NCBI GenBank assembly: GCA_035459965.1
Contig: DATHXC010000008.1
Span: forward strand, 1 to 64,000
Length of the DNA: 64,000 nucleotides
Direction: 5' to 3'
Origin: DATHXC01 sp035459965
GTDB lineage: Bacteria > Pseudomonadota > Gammaproteobacteria > Burkholderiales > Methylophilaceae
Position 1 is the first letter of the stretch; each line of letters begins with the position of its first letter. Below the pieces are notes generated by a model, which saw nothing but the letters and a program-made list of their open reading frames with translations, did no database searches and had not been told where the DNA came from. The translations under genes were made by a program, and so were the position numbers. Below are positions 22,166 through 31,668 of the stretch, piece after piece.

Positions 22166-24754
22166 TTATCCCACCACAATGTTGACGAGTTTATTCGGCA
22201 CAACAATGATTTTACGCACACTGACACCATCTTCGAGATATTTCTGCACACTATGATGCGCTAGTGCCAGTTGCTCAATTGCGGCTTTTTCCGTGGTGCG
22301 TGCTACCGTCATGCTGCCACGCAGCTTGCCGTTCACCTGGATGACCAGCTCAATTTCGTCCTGCACCATCGCTGCTTTATCTGCCTGTGGCCAGCCAGCA
22401 TTGAGAATTGCGCTTTGCGGACGTAACTCAGCCCATATGGCTTCGCTAATATGCGGCACTATCGGCGATAACAGTAATGCTACTGCCTCCAGCACTTCCT
22501 GGCGGATAGCACGTGTCGTTGTATCAACACCTTCAATCTTGGCCAGTGCATTCATCAGCTCCATGACTGATGAGATAGCGGTATTGAATGAATGGCGGCG
22601 GCTATAATCATCGCCGACTTTTTCTATGGTCTGGTGCAATTGGCGACGCAGAGTCTTAAGGTCTGCAGTAACTTCACCCGAAGTGTAGGCAGCTACTATT
22701 CCTTGTTCCACATGGTCAAATACCGCTTTCCATACGCGCCGCAAGAAGCGGTGAGCACCCTCTACACCGCTATCAGACCACTCCAGGCTTTGCTCAGGCG
22801 GCGCGGCAAACATCATGAACAGGCGCGCAGTATCCGCACCATAGTTGTCGATGAGTTCCTGCGGGTCTACCGTGTTGCCCTTGGACTTGGACATCTTGCT
22901 GCCATCCTTGAGCACCATGCCCTGTGTGAGCAGGTTGGTGAAAGGCTCGTCGTTCTTGAGCAGGCCAGCATCTCGCATTAGCTTGTTGAAGAAGCGTGCA
23001 TACAGCAAATGCAGGATCGCATGCTCAATGCCGCCTACATACTGGTCAACAGGCAACCAGTAATTGGCGCGCTCGTCCACCATGGCAATGTCGCAATCAA
23101 AGCTGGCGTAGCGTGCGAAGTACCAGGATGATTCAAAGAAGGTATCTAGTGTGTCGGTTTCACGTGTAGCTTTGCCAGCGCAGGTGGGGCAGGTGGTTTC
23201 GTAAAACGAAGGGTCTTTCTTGATAGGCGAGCCTACGCCATCCATTACCACATCTTCTGGCAATACTACAGGCAACTGCTCTGCAGGCACCGGTACTTCA
23301 CCACAGTTGGCACAATGAATAATCGGGATAGGGCAGCCCCAGTAACGCTGACGTGAAATGCCCCAGTCGCGTAAGCGGTATTGGGTGCGTTTTTTACCTA
23401 GATTTTTAGCAGCTAAAAGCTCAGCTACTCTAGTTGTTGCCTCTTCACTTGTTAGACCATTAATTGCACCACTCAGCACACATTTCCCGAGTTGGCTATG
23501 TGCAGGTTGCCAAGTTGCCCATTGGATAGTCTTATCCCTTTTAGGCTTGCCATTTTCATCGAGCTCAAGCCCTGGAGCTGTCAGTACAGGCCCCGACTTT
23601 TCACCAGATCCATCGTTATGATAATAAAGACTGTCAGAAAGCAACGTATCGTCTGCTGGCCAATCAATCGGCACAATTACAGGTTTAATAGGCAACGTAT
23701 ATTTTTGGGAAAATTCAAAATCACGCTCGTCATGTGCAGGCACCGCCATCACGGCACCTTCGCCATAGCTAATCAGCACATAGTTGGCGATCCACACCGG
23801 CAGTTGCTCCCCTGTCAGTGGATGGGTAACGAACAAGCCGGTATCCATGCCTTTTTTCTCGGCAGTCGCAACATCGGCCTCGGCCACGCTGCCGCGTTTA
23901 CATTCGGCGATAAAGTCAGCTAAAGCAGGATTGTTTTGTGCAGCCAAAGTAGCCAGCGCGTGCTCTGCAGCGACTGCAACGTAAGTTGCGCCCATCAATG
24001 TATCCGGGCGGGTGGTATAGACTTTTAAATTACCTTCCTGGCCAACGATAGGAAACTCGACTTCACAGCCATAGCTCTTGCCTATCCAGTTGCGCTGCAT
24101 GGTCTTGACCTGCTCAGGCCAGCCATCGAGCTTGTCCAGATCGCTTAGAAGTTCATCCGCATAAGCAGTGATCTTCATGAAGTATTGCGGGATGTCGCGC
24201 TTTTCTACCAGCGCACCGGAGCGCCAGCCGCGACCATCGATCACCTGCTCGTTAGCAAGCACGGTTTGGTCGACCGGGTCCCAGTTGACGGTAGAAGTCT
24301 TCTTGTAGATCAGACCTTTTTTGAACAGCTCGGTGAACAGCCATTGTTCCCAGCGGTAGTATTCCGGCTTGCAGGTGGCGATCTCACGTTGCCAGTCCAC
24401 GGCAAGCCCCAGCTGCTTGAGCTGGGTTTTCATGTGTTCGATATTGCTGTAGGTCCAGGCGGCTGGTGCAGTCTCATTCTTGATGGCAGCATTTTCCGCA
24501 GGCAGGCCGAAGGCATCCCAACCCATGGGCTGCATCACGTTAAAGCCCTTCATGCGATGGAAGCGGCTCAGTACATCGCCTATGGTGTAGTTACGCACAT
24601 GGCCCATGTGCAGCCGCCCGCTGGGGTAGGGGAACATCGACAGGCAGTAATACTTGGGTTTGTCAGAGTTTTCGCTGGCAGCAAAAGTATTATTAGATTC
24701 CCATTGTTGCTGGGCGGCTTGTTCGATTTCGCGGAATGGATACTGCTGTTGCAT
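22166..24754 (-). CDS. leuS: Leucyl-tRNA synthetase LeuS
   Basis: This class I aminoacyl-tRNA synthetase has 862 residues. The HIGH motif appears as PSGRLHMGHVRNY near residue 45 and the KMSKS loop as DGSKMSKSKGN around 625, with the CP1 editing domain between. Compared with my memory of the E. coli protein, the segment between the editing domain and RLRDWGISRQRYWG (about residues 345-415, including DWPADDTLLSDSLYYH) is some 40 residues longer. The frame is intact. The gene is first of a leuS-lptE-holA transcription unit. Confidence 0.97.
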   Translation of the reverse strand: MQQQYPFREIEQAAQQQWESNNTFAASENSDKPKYYCLSMFPYPSGRLHMGHVRNYTIGDVLSRFHRMKGFNVMQPMGWDAFGLPAENAAIKNETAPAAWTYSNIEHMKTQLKQLGLAVDWQREIATCKPEYYRWEQWLFTELFKKGLIYKKTSTVNWDPVDQTVLANEQVIDGRGWRSGALVEKRDIPQYFMKITAYADELLSDLDKLDGWPEQVKTMQRNWIGKSYGCEVEFPIVGQEGNLKVYTTRPDTLMGATYVAVAAEHALATLAAQNNPALADFIAECKRGSVAEADVATAEKKGMDTGLFVTHPLTGEQLPVWIANYVLISYGEGAVMAVPAHDERDFEFSQKYTLPIKPVIVPIDWPADDTLLSDSLYYHNDGSGEKSGPVLTAPGLELDENGKPKRDKTIQWATWQPAHSQLGKCVLSGAINGLTSEEATTRVAELLAAKNLGKKRTQYRLRDWGISRQRYWGCPIPIIHCANCGEVPVPAEQLPVVLPEDVVMDGVGSPIKKDPSFYETTCPTCAGKATRETDTLDTFFESSWYFARYASFDCDIAMVDERANYWLPVDQYVGGIEHAILHLLYARFFNKLMRDAGLLKNDEPFTNLLTQGMVLKDGSKMSKSKGNTVDPQELIDNYGADTARLFMMFAAPPEQSLEWSDSGVEGAHRFLRRVWKAVFDHVEQGIVAAYTSGEVTADLKTLRRQLHQTIEKVGDDYSRRHSFNTAISSVMELMNALAKIEGVDTTTRAIRQEVLEAVALLLSPIVPHISEAIWAELRPQSAILNAGWPQADKAAMVQDEIELVIQVNGKLRGSMTVARTTEKAAIEQLALAHHSVQKYLEDGVSVRKIIVVPNKLVNIVVG

Positions 24755-24839
24755 AGTGAGTTTATTAATCTTTAAATGTTGAATTGCATGTGTTTTTAGG
24801 ATGCAAAATTATACCTTGAAGCCGCACATTCCTTAAACT

Positions 24840-24865
24840 AAAAGGCCTGCAAATGCAGGCCTTTT
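24840..24865 (-). terminator. Terminator after adk
   Basis: The 12-bp inverted repeat AAAAGGCCTGCA/TGCAGGCCTTTT has a very short loop and is followed on the minus strand by TTTAGTTTAAGG. It sits 22 bp beyond the adk stop. Confidence 0.8.
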
Positions 24866-24887
24866 GATTAAAACTTGAGTGGTGCGA

Positions 24888-25541
24888 TTATTTCAACGCT
24901 GCAAAAATATTGTCACGGATGACATTCATATCACCCAAGCCATTCACAAACACGTGTTTAGGTGCTCCAGCCAGGCCGCTATTGGCCCAGTCGGAATAGT
25001 ATTTCACCAGTGGCTTGGTTTGGCTATGGTAAACAGCCAGGCGGTTTTTCACGACTTCTTCCTTGTCATCGTCACGTTGCACCAGGTCTTCACCCGTTAC
25101 GTCATCCTTACCTGCCAGTTTTGGCGGGTTGAATTTGACGTGGTAGGTCCGGCCTGATGCAGGATGGGAGCGACGGCCGCTCATGCGCTCTACGATTGCT
25201 TCATCGGGCACATCGATTTCTACCACGTAATCAATGCCTACCCCAGCCTGCTTCATGGCTTCTGCCTGCGGAATGGTACGAGGAAAGCCATCGAACAGGA
25301 AACCAGCTTTGCAGTCATCATCCTTGATGCGCTCTTTCACCAAGCCAATAATCACTTCATCCGGTACCAGGCCACCACTATCCATAAAGCGCTTGGCTTC
25401 CAGCCCAAGCTGGGTGCCAGCCTTGACCGCGGCACGCAGCATGTCACCGGTGGAGATTTGTGGGATATTGAATTTCTCTTTGATGAAGGTGGCTTGCGTG
25501 CCTTTGCCAGCGCCGGGTGCGCCCAATAAAATCAGTCTCAC
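24888..25541 (-). CDS. adk: Adenylate kinase Adk
   Basis: This 217-residue enzyme interconverts ATP + AMP and 2 ADP. The P-loop is GAPGAGKGTQ at residues 7-16, DGFPRT and RxxGRRxHPxSGRxYH-type motifs follow, and the LID lacks zinc cysteines. GTG at 25541 is the start: the conserved RLILLGAPG begins directly after it, and GAGG precedes it at about 8 bases. An ATG 27 codons upstream adds only non-conserved sequence. Confidence 0.96.
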   Translation of the reverse strand: MRLILLGAPGAGKGTQATFIKEKFNIPQISTGDMLRAAVKAGTQLGLEAKRFMDSGGLVPDEVIIGLVKERIKDDDCKAGFLFDGFPRTIPQAEAMKQAGVGIDYVVEIDVPDEAIVERMSGRRSHPASGRTYHVKFNPPKLAGKDDVTGEDLVQRDDDKEEVVKNRLAVYHSQTKPLVKYYSDWANSGLAGAPKHVFVNGLGDMNVIRDNIFAALK

Positions 25542-25618
25542 TATGGTGTCCTCTAAACGAATTGATGTTGTTGTATTTGATGAAGTTTTATTATTTTGGC
25601 TGATTATATCAGGCCAGC

Positions 25619-26383
25619 TCACGCTAAGTAATTGCTGATGTTCACAAAATCTTCAACGCTTAAATTTTCTGCGCGTAATTGCGAGTCGATACCCAATGCT
25701 GCAAAACCTTCATCATCCAGCATGCCTTTAAGCGTATTGCGCAAGGTTTTGCGGCGCTGGCCGAATGCGCTTAATACCACCTTGGCAAATAATGCTTCAT
25801 CTTTGGCTGGGTAGGGCAGGGTTGCATGCGGCACTGCGCGAACAAAGGCAGACTCTACCTTGGGTGCGGGTTCAAAGGCTTCTGGCGGGACCGTGAACAG
25901 GTATTCCATTTGCAGGCGATATTGCAGCATCACTGAAAGGCGACCATATTCTGAGGTTGATGGCGCCGCCACCATGCGCTCCACGACTTCTTTCTGCAGC
26001 ATGAAGTGCATGTCGACGATATTGGCTACGTTATCCAGAAGATGGAACAGGATAGGTGTGGAGATGTTGTAGGGCAGGTTGCCGGTAACGCGCAGCGTTT
26101 TGCCTAGCGCGGAGAAATCGAATTTCAGCGCATCGCTATTGTGGATGGTGATGGCGTTTTGCGCATATTGCTTCTCCATCCAGCTGATGATGTCCCGGTC
26201 AAGCTCGACTACATGCAGGTGCTTGAGTTTTTGCAGCAAAGGCTGCGTGAGGGCACCCAGCCCCGGGCCGATTTCTACCATGAGGTCATCTGGCGAGGGC
26301 TGTATCGCCGCGACCAGGCTATTGATGACGCCACCATCTGACAGAAAATTCTGGCCAAAGCGTTTTTTGGGTATGTGTTTCAT
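25619..26383 (-). CDS. rsmA: 16S rRNA dimethyladenosine transferase RsmA (KsgA)
   Basis: This 254-residue enzyme dimethylates two adjacent adenines at the 3' end of 16S rRNA during small-subunit maturation. The N terminus KRFGQNFLSD, SAM motif VEIGPGLGALT and catalytic motif NLPYNISTPI are all present. It follows pdxA (18-bp gap) in the classic surA-pdxA-rsmA order. Confidence 0.97.
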   Translation of the reverse strand: MKHIPKKRFGQNFLSDGGVINSLVAAIQPSPDDLMVEIGPGLGALTQPLLQKLKHLHVVELDRDIISWMEKQYAQNAITIHNSDALKFDFSALGKTLRVTGNLPYNISTPILFHLLDNVANIVDMHFMLQKEVVERMVAAPSTSEYGRLSVMLQYRLQMEYLFTVPPEAFEPAPKVESAFVRAVPHATLPYPAKDEALFAKVVLSAFGQRRKTLRNTLKGMLDDEGFAALGIDSQLRAENLSVEDFVNISNYLA

Positions 26384-26401
26384 TGAAATTGCTTTAATCG
26401 G

Positions 26402-27388
26402 TTAATGGGCTAGTTCGATAGCCAGGTGAATGGCGGCGAGCAGACTGCCGATTTCGATATTGCCTTTGCCTGCTAAATTCAGCGCGGTGCCGTGGTCTAC
26501 CGAAGTGCGGATGATGGGCAGGCCGAGTGTGACGTTAACACCCCCACCGAAGCTGGCATGCTTGAGCACCGGCAAACCCTGGTCGTGATACATCGCCAGT
26601 ACGCAGTCACCTTGCTCTAGGTTGTGCGGGGTAAACAGGGTATCAGCGGGTAATGGGCCAATCAGCGTCATGCCTTCGGCGCGCAGCTTTTCAAGCACAG
26701 GCGTAATGGTGGTGATTTCTTCAGTCCCGAGATATCCGCCTTCACCCGCATGAGGGTTGAGCCCTGCAACTAATATACGCGGGCTGAGAATGCCAAATCG
26801 GGTAATAAGGTCCTGGTGCAGGATGCGTATGGTCTTTTCCAGCCCATCTTGCGTAATGGCACTTGCAACCTGGGTTAAAGGCAAGTGGCGTGTCGCCAAT
26901 GCTACGCGCATGCCGCCGCCGACCAGCATCATCACGACTTCATCAGTATTGGTATATTCCGCGATAAATTCGGTATGGCCGGTAAAGGCTATGCCAGCGT
27001 CATTGATGATGCCTTTGTGCACAGGTGCGGTTGCCATGGCATCAAACTGGCCGTTCAGGCAGCCATCAACGGCGCTACGCAATGTCTGTAGCACATAGGG
27101 GCTGTTCGCCACGTCCAGTTTGCCCGCGACTATCGGTTGCGCTACCGGATGATGCATTACTGTCAATGTAGCGTTACCAGCATGTTCTTGATGAGGCTGG
27201 TTTGTATCGTAGGCATTGATCTTAATGTCGAGGCCAAGCTGGCTGGCACGCTCAAGTAGTGCATTTTTATCAGCGATGACTGTAATTTCGGCCGGCAAAT
27301 GACGGCTTGCCAGCATGACACAAAGATCAAGACCAATACCGGCAGGTTCGCCGGCAGTGATGGCAATGGAAGGCAGTAGCGTGCTCAC
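26402..27388 (-). CDS. pdxA: 4-hydroxythreonine-4-phosphate dehydrogenase PdxA
   Basis: This 328-residue NAD-dependent enzyme acts in deoxyxylulose-5-phosphate-dependent PLP synthesis. The N-terminal AITAGEPAGIGLDL, the metal-binding His region TGHTEF, and the late MYHDQGLPVLK and TSVDHGTALNLAG motifs match the family. It sits between surA and rsmA. The pathway also uses Dxs, encoded at 48139-50022. Confidence 0.97.
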   Translation of the reverse strand: MSTLLPSIAITAGEPAGIGLDLCVMLASRHLPAEITVIADKNALLERASQLGLDIKINAYDTNQPHQEHAGNATLTVMHHPVAQPIVAGKLDVANSPYVLQTLRSAVDGCLNGQFDAMATAPVHKGIINDAGIAFTGHTEFIAEYTNTDEVVMMLVGGGMRVALATRHLPLTQVASAITQDGLEKTIRILHQDLITRFGILSPRILVAGLNPHAGEGGYLGTEEITTITPVLEKLRAEGMTLIGPLPADTLFTPHNLEQGDCVLAMYHDQGLPVLKHASFGGGVNVTLGLPIIRTSVDHGTALNLAGKGNIEIGSLLAAIHLAIELAH

Positions 27389-27418
27389 GACAAATCTCTA
27401 TGTGGCTTGAACTTGAGC

Positions 27419-28756
27419 TTAAAACTTATCTTCGAGGCGGAATTCAACATAGGCACGGTCACGCAGTTCCCGCAGCCAGTCCTGATAAGCTTCATCCGCT
27501 TTACGAGCTCGAATTTCCTGACGTGCTTTGAGTCTGGCCGCTTCTGTTGTCATATCCTGCTTGCGCCGCTCGATGACCTGAATCACGTGCAAGCCAAAAG
27601 GGGTACGCACGATCTCGCTAATGGCTTTTGGCTGTAGCTCATTCATGACTTTTTCAAACTGAGGTACGGTATCACCAGGATTGACCCAGCCTAGATCGCC
27701 GCCATTCGCTGCAGAGCCATCTTCTGAATATTGGCGCGCCTGTTCGGCAAAGTCAGCGCCGTTTTCCAAGCGCTCTTTTACGGTTTCCAGCTTATGTTTG
27801 GCATCTTTCTCGGATACAACTTCACTGAGCTTGATGAGGATGTGCCTCACATGTGTCTGGTCAACCACCAGTGGCGATGAGCCACCACGGCGGTTAGTCA
27901 GCTTGAGAATATGAAAGCCGTTAGGGCTGCGCAGGATGTCAGAGATCTGGCCGGGCTGCAGGGGTTTAAGGGCTTCGGCGAACAATGTCGGCACTTGAGT
28001 AGAGGTTTTCCATCCCAGTGCGCCACCTTCGAGTGCATTGGGCGCATCAGAAAAAGCAGCCGATACTTGTGCAAAATCGCTTCCGGATTTTAATTGCTGC
28101 AAGGCCTGTTCTGCTTTGTCACGTAACTTCTTTAATGTATCGGGGGCGCTATCTTCCGGGGCACGAATAAGGATATGCGATATTTCATACTCATCCTGTG
28201 CTTCATTGCGTGATGACTGTGTGGTCAGGAAATTATCAATTTCCGCTTCTGTGACGTTGACCTTGTTATCCACTTCACGTTCACGCAGGCGCGCTAACAG
28301 AATTTCGTTACGGATGTCTTCGCGAAACTTTCTGTAACTCACGTTCTCCGCGGCCAAAGCCTCACGGAATTGGGCGACGTCCATCTTGTTCTGTTCAGCA
28401 ATGCGGCCTATGGTTTTGTCCAGTTGACCATCATCTACGCGCAAACCGGTTTGGGTTGCCAGTTGCAGTTGCAGCCTGTCATTGATCAGCCGCTCCAATA
28501 TTTGTTTCTCCAGCACATTTTGCGGCGGCAGTTTTGCACCCTGCTTTTCAAGCTGGGCAGTGACGGTACGGATACGGTCAGCCAGCTCATTTTCAGTAAT
28601 GACGACCTGATCGACGACCGCAACAATACGGTCCATCTTGACGACTTCATTGCCCTCTTTTGCTAAGGCGCTTGCAGAGCTGGTAAACATTACAAGGGCA
28701 ATGCCAAGCAAAGTGGTACGAAGAAATGAAACGATAAACGAAAAACGATTACTCAT
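27419..28756 (-). CDS. surA: Periplasmic chaperone/peptidyl-prolyl isomerase SurA
   Basis: This 445-residue periplasmic chaperone for outer-membrane proteins has a signal peptide (about 1-32), an N-terminal SurA chaperone domain (MDRIVAVVDQVVITENELADR), two parvulin domains (about 185-285 and 300-400, each with a HILI and NGFHILKL / FGLHVIQV pattern) and a C-terminal helix. Its start overlaps the end of lptD by 8 bp, so its synthesis is coupled to that of its own client LptD. Confidence 0.96.
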   Translation of the reverse strand: MSNRFSFIVSFLRTTLLGIALVMFTSSASALAKEGNEVVKMDRIVAVVDQVVITENELADRIRTVTAQLEKQGAKLPPQNVLEKQILERLINDRLQLQLATQTGLRVDDGQLDKTIGRIAEQNKMDVAQFREALAAENVSYRKFREDIRNEILLARLREREVDNKVNVTEAEIDNFLTTQSSRNEAQDEYEISHILIRAPEDSAPDTLKKLRDKAEQALQQLKSGSDFAQVSAAFSDAPNALEGGALGWKTSTQVPTLFAEALKPLQPGQISDILRSPNGFHILKLTNRRGGSSPLVVDQTHVRHILIKLSEVVSEKDAKHKLETVKERLENGADFAEQARQYSEDGSAANGGDLGWVNPGDTVPQFEKVMNELQPKAISEIVRTPFGLHVIQVIERRKQDMTTEAARLKARQEIRARKADEAYQDWLRELRDRAYVEFRLEDKF

Positions 28757-31454
28757 AATTTTGTTGCCTGTAAGAATCTGGAAGTAAGCTAGTGCTAGTG
28801 TAGCCAGGGATGGATCGATTAAGCAGTCTCATTGGGTTGGCGCCGATTGAAGCAAGGCCACCAAGTTCAAGCTGGAAAAATAATGCATAGTTCGCATTGG
28901 CTGTGGCAGTGCTGACACGCTGAATGATCCCACGTGCCTGCCAGCAGCCTGCGTCATACTCAACACCTGCTAGACCCTCAATAGGCTGAGATTCACTCAG
29001 GGAGTAGTTCCAGCGCCCCAGGCCATACCAGCCTTTACCGAAAGGCCATTGCCCTGAAACATTATATTGTTCCAGTCTGTCCAGCGTGTAGCGATAGCTG
29101 AGATTAAGTACTTTGCCCGGTTGCGGATTATAGCGCGCTCCTATATTGGCTTTGACGGTTTCAGACGTGTCCGTATTGTATTGCCAAGCGGTATCCAGGT
29201 TCCATTTGTTTGCCAAGCGAGCAGTAGCTGCCGCTACGAAGTCTGAATTATTGCCGGTACGTAAATTCTGCCCCTGAAACCCTACTTTCTGATCAACGAA
29301 ATAAAAACGCTGACCGACAGTGACTGCCAGGCGCTGTTCGCCGGTTTTTGCGTTGATCATGCGGCTTGTTAAGGCCAGGCTAAGCTGGTTTGCATTATTG
29401 ATACGATCATTGCCAGTAAATTGGTTTTCCATAAAGAGGGTGCCCAGGTTCAAGTCAGCTTCTGAGCTGTCGAATACGGCTAATTGCGATTGATCACGGT
29501 ATGGAATGTAAACGTAAAACATTCTAGGCTCTAAGGTCTGCGTGTAATTGTTTTTGACTACTTTCACATTGCGGTCAAAAAACAGACCACTATCCACGCT
29601 GAATATAGGCAGTGTGCGGCTATCAGAAGCATATTCACCATTCACCCCATCCAGTGTAAATCCGGGATTATTCAGGCTGTAGCTGGTATGGTGAACGCCA
29701 AACTTGGGTGTGATATAGCCATAGGGTTGTGCCAGGGGTAAGCTGATGCTAGGGTAAGTGGTTAGGCGAGAGCCAGTCACTCCAGTGGTCAGTAACCCAC
29801 CAGATGCTGTAGTAGCGAATCTTGGGTTTTTCGGGTCGCGGTCAAAACTTACCCACTCGTTATAAATATTGGCATTGAACATGCCGAAGTCCTTATTGCC
29901 GGTTAAGGTCAATTGCGGCAATCTTTCATAGGGGAATGAAAGCGTAGGATTGTTATTACTATTCAAGGTCTGGTATTTTTGTACCAGTGCATTGAAGCTC
30001 CATGTTTCATCGTTGTAAGCCACATTACCTTGTTGTGGTAAGTTTACCCGGCTGGTGCTGATAATTCTGGTCGACATCTCAGAAAAATATTTGTCGTCAG
30101 ATACTTTTTCTAGGCTATACCCACCAGACCAGCCATGCCCAAAACGTTGTTGATGCTTGAAGTTGACATAATAGCGAGGGTCACCGCTCTCAATATCGCT
30201 GGGAAGATACTCAACATTATTGATGCCGGAATATGTTTCACCCAGATAGCGAAACTCACCTTGCATCTGCAGGCCGCGCTTGGTGAGCAGGCGAGTAGCA
30301 AAAGTAGCATCCATATCCGGTGAGATATTGACGTAGTATGGAGTAAGTACTTCAAAGCCACTACGGCTGGTGGTGCCCCATGTTGGGGATAAAAATCCGG
30401 ATTTACGCTGGTTCAGGAACGAGAAGCTGATCCAGGGGGTGTAGAGAATGGGCACGCCCTTGAAATCCACGCGCGCATTTTTCGCGGTGGCAGTTTTTGA
30501 GTAATCATCTAATTGCAATTCACTGGCCTTGATATACCAGTCATCCGAATCTGCAGCACAGGTTGTATAGCGGGCATCTTCCAGACGTTTTTTACCTTCG
30601 CCTTCAAAAAAGACGGTTTTTGCATCGCCACGCGACATCCCGGTTTTTTTATTGACGATAGGCTCGTAAGCCGAATTATCTTCGATATTCTGATCACTTA
30701 AAGGTGTTGACTGCTGTGAGCTCCCAGCCAGTGCCTCATTGGGATCGGTATAGCCGCGGTTGAGTACATCGGTCGCTTTTGCCATGCCTATCTGTGGCAG
30801 GTTGGCAAATTGCTCTTTCATTACAAAAGAGGCTTGCATCATCTCCCCTATGCTTTCACCCATTTTCATGCGCATCGAGGGCCCCGTGACCGTGGCATTG
30901 CCAGACTCTATGCGGGTATTACCTACCACATGCAGTTCCTCGTTTTGTACGTCGTACTCCAGGTTGTCACCATAGATATTCTTGTTATCCCTGAGCAGCG
31001 CTGCATTACCAATCGACTGATAGTTTCTGCCCATATAGACCTGCATACGGTCACCTTCAATCACGGTGGCACCTGGCTCCAGGGTGGTCTGACCAACCGC
31101 TTTAGATAGATCATTGGCTGGCGTTGTGGTGACCTCGCCCGCTGTATCCATGCTAAGTGCATCCAGATTCTCAATACTGTTGCTCATTCTCAGCTTGATA
31201 CGCAACTCCGGAGCAGGCGTCGCTTTAGCAGTTTTTTGCTGACTGGTGCTTGTGACATTGCTCTCTGATTCGAGTTCAGGATCCAGTTTTAGCTGGATTG
31301 GTGAGCTGGGTTGCGTATTCTGGGCAACTTGAATAGGCGTTGCTTCTGGAGTCGTTGATTGTTCAGCTGGGTCTGCGGATGCTTCTTCTGCGTAAAGCTG
31401 GCTAAAACTTAACGTGAGCAGGGCAGAAATAAGGGTGATTAAACGAATTTTCAA
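28749..31454 (-). CDS. lptD: LPS-assembly outer-membrane protein LptD
   Basis: This 901-residue outer-membrane protein inserts LPS into the outer leaflet together with LptE. A signal peptide (MKIRLITLISALLTLSFSQLYA) is followed by a low-complexity Ser/Thr/Gln-rich linker of about 110 residues, the OstA-like beta-jellyroll (GDRMQVYMGRNYQSIGNA...) and a C-terminal 26-strand barrel with the LptD region (ARVDFKGVPILYTPWISFSF). It is longer than E. coli LptD (784 aa), mostly because of the linker. The lptD-surA-pdxA-rsmA order is classic. Confidence 0.95.
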   Translation of the reverse strand: MKIRLITLISALLTLSFSQLYAEEASADPAEQSTTPEATPIQVAQNTQPSSPIQLKLDPELESESNVTSTSQQKTAKATPAPELRIKLRMSNSIENLDALSMDTAGEVTTTPANDLSKAVGQTTLEPGATVIEGDRMQVYMGRNYQSIGNAALLRDNKNIYGDNLEYDVQNEELHVVGNTRIESGNATVTGPSMRMKMGESIGEMMQASFVMKEQFANLPQIGMAKATDVLNRGYTDPNEALAGSSQQSTPLSDQNIEDNSAYEPIVNKKTGMSRGDAKTVFFEGEGKKRLEDARYTTCAADSDDWYIKASELQLDDYSKTATAKNARVDFKGVPILYTPWISFSFLNQRKSGFLSPTWGTTSRSGFEVLTPYYVNISPDMDATFATRLLTKRGLQMQGEFRYLGETYSGINNVEYLPSDIESGDPRYYVNFKHQQRFGHGWSGGYSLEKVSDDKYFSEMSTRIISTSRVNLPQQGNVAYNDETWSFNALVQKYQTLNSNNNPTLSFPYERLPQLTLTGNKDFGMFNANIYNEWVSFDRDPKNPRFATTASGGLLTTGVTGSRLTTYPSISLPLAQPYGYITPKFGVHHTSYSLNNPGFTLDGVNGEYASDSRTLPIFSVDSGLFFDRNVKVVKNNYTQTLEPRMFYVYIPYRDQSQLAVFDSSEADLNLGTLFMENQFTGNDRINNANQLSLALTSRMINAKTGEQRLAVTVGQRFYFVDQKVGFQGQNLRTGNNSDFVAAATARLANKWNLDTAWQYNTDTSETVKANIGARYNPQPGKVLNLSYRYTLDRLEQYNVSGQWPFGKGWYGLGRWNYSLSESQPIEGLAGVEYDAGCWQARGIIQRVSTATANANYALFFQLELGGLASIGANPMRLLNRSIPGYTSTSLLPDSYRQQNYE

Positions 31455-31668
31455 AGTATATTTTTTGCGAACTTAAATGAGTGAACGCGCGTTTCTTTAT
31501 ATGGGTGATAAAATCGCATAAATTCGTATTTTAGGCAATCTGTAAATTGCGACGCGCGATGCTTTGTTATTGAATTTTAAGCATAATTTATTTATGGCAT
31601 ATTCTGTGTCAAATGGATCAATCGCGAATCATTGATTTAAAGGCGATAGTTTTTAGGATGACAGCTCA

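Noticed and set aside
23358..23621. Frameshift or second gene inside leuS
   Set aside because: The leuS frame is open throughout with all motifs in order, and other frames there carry no recognisable protein.
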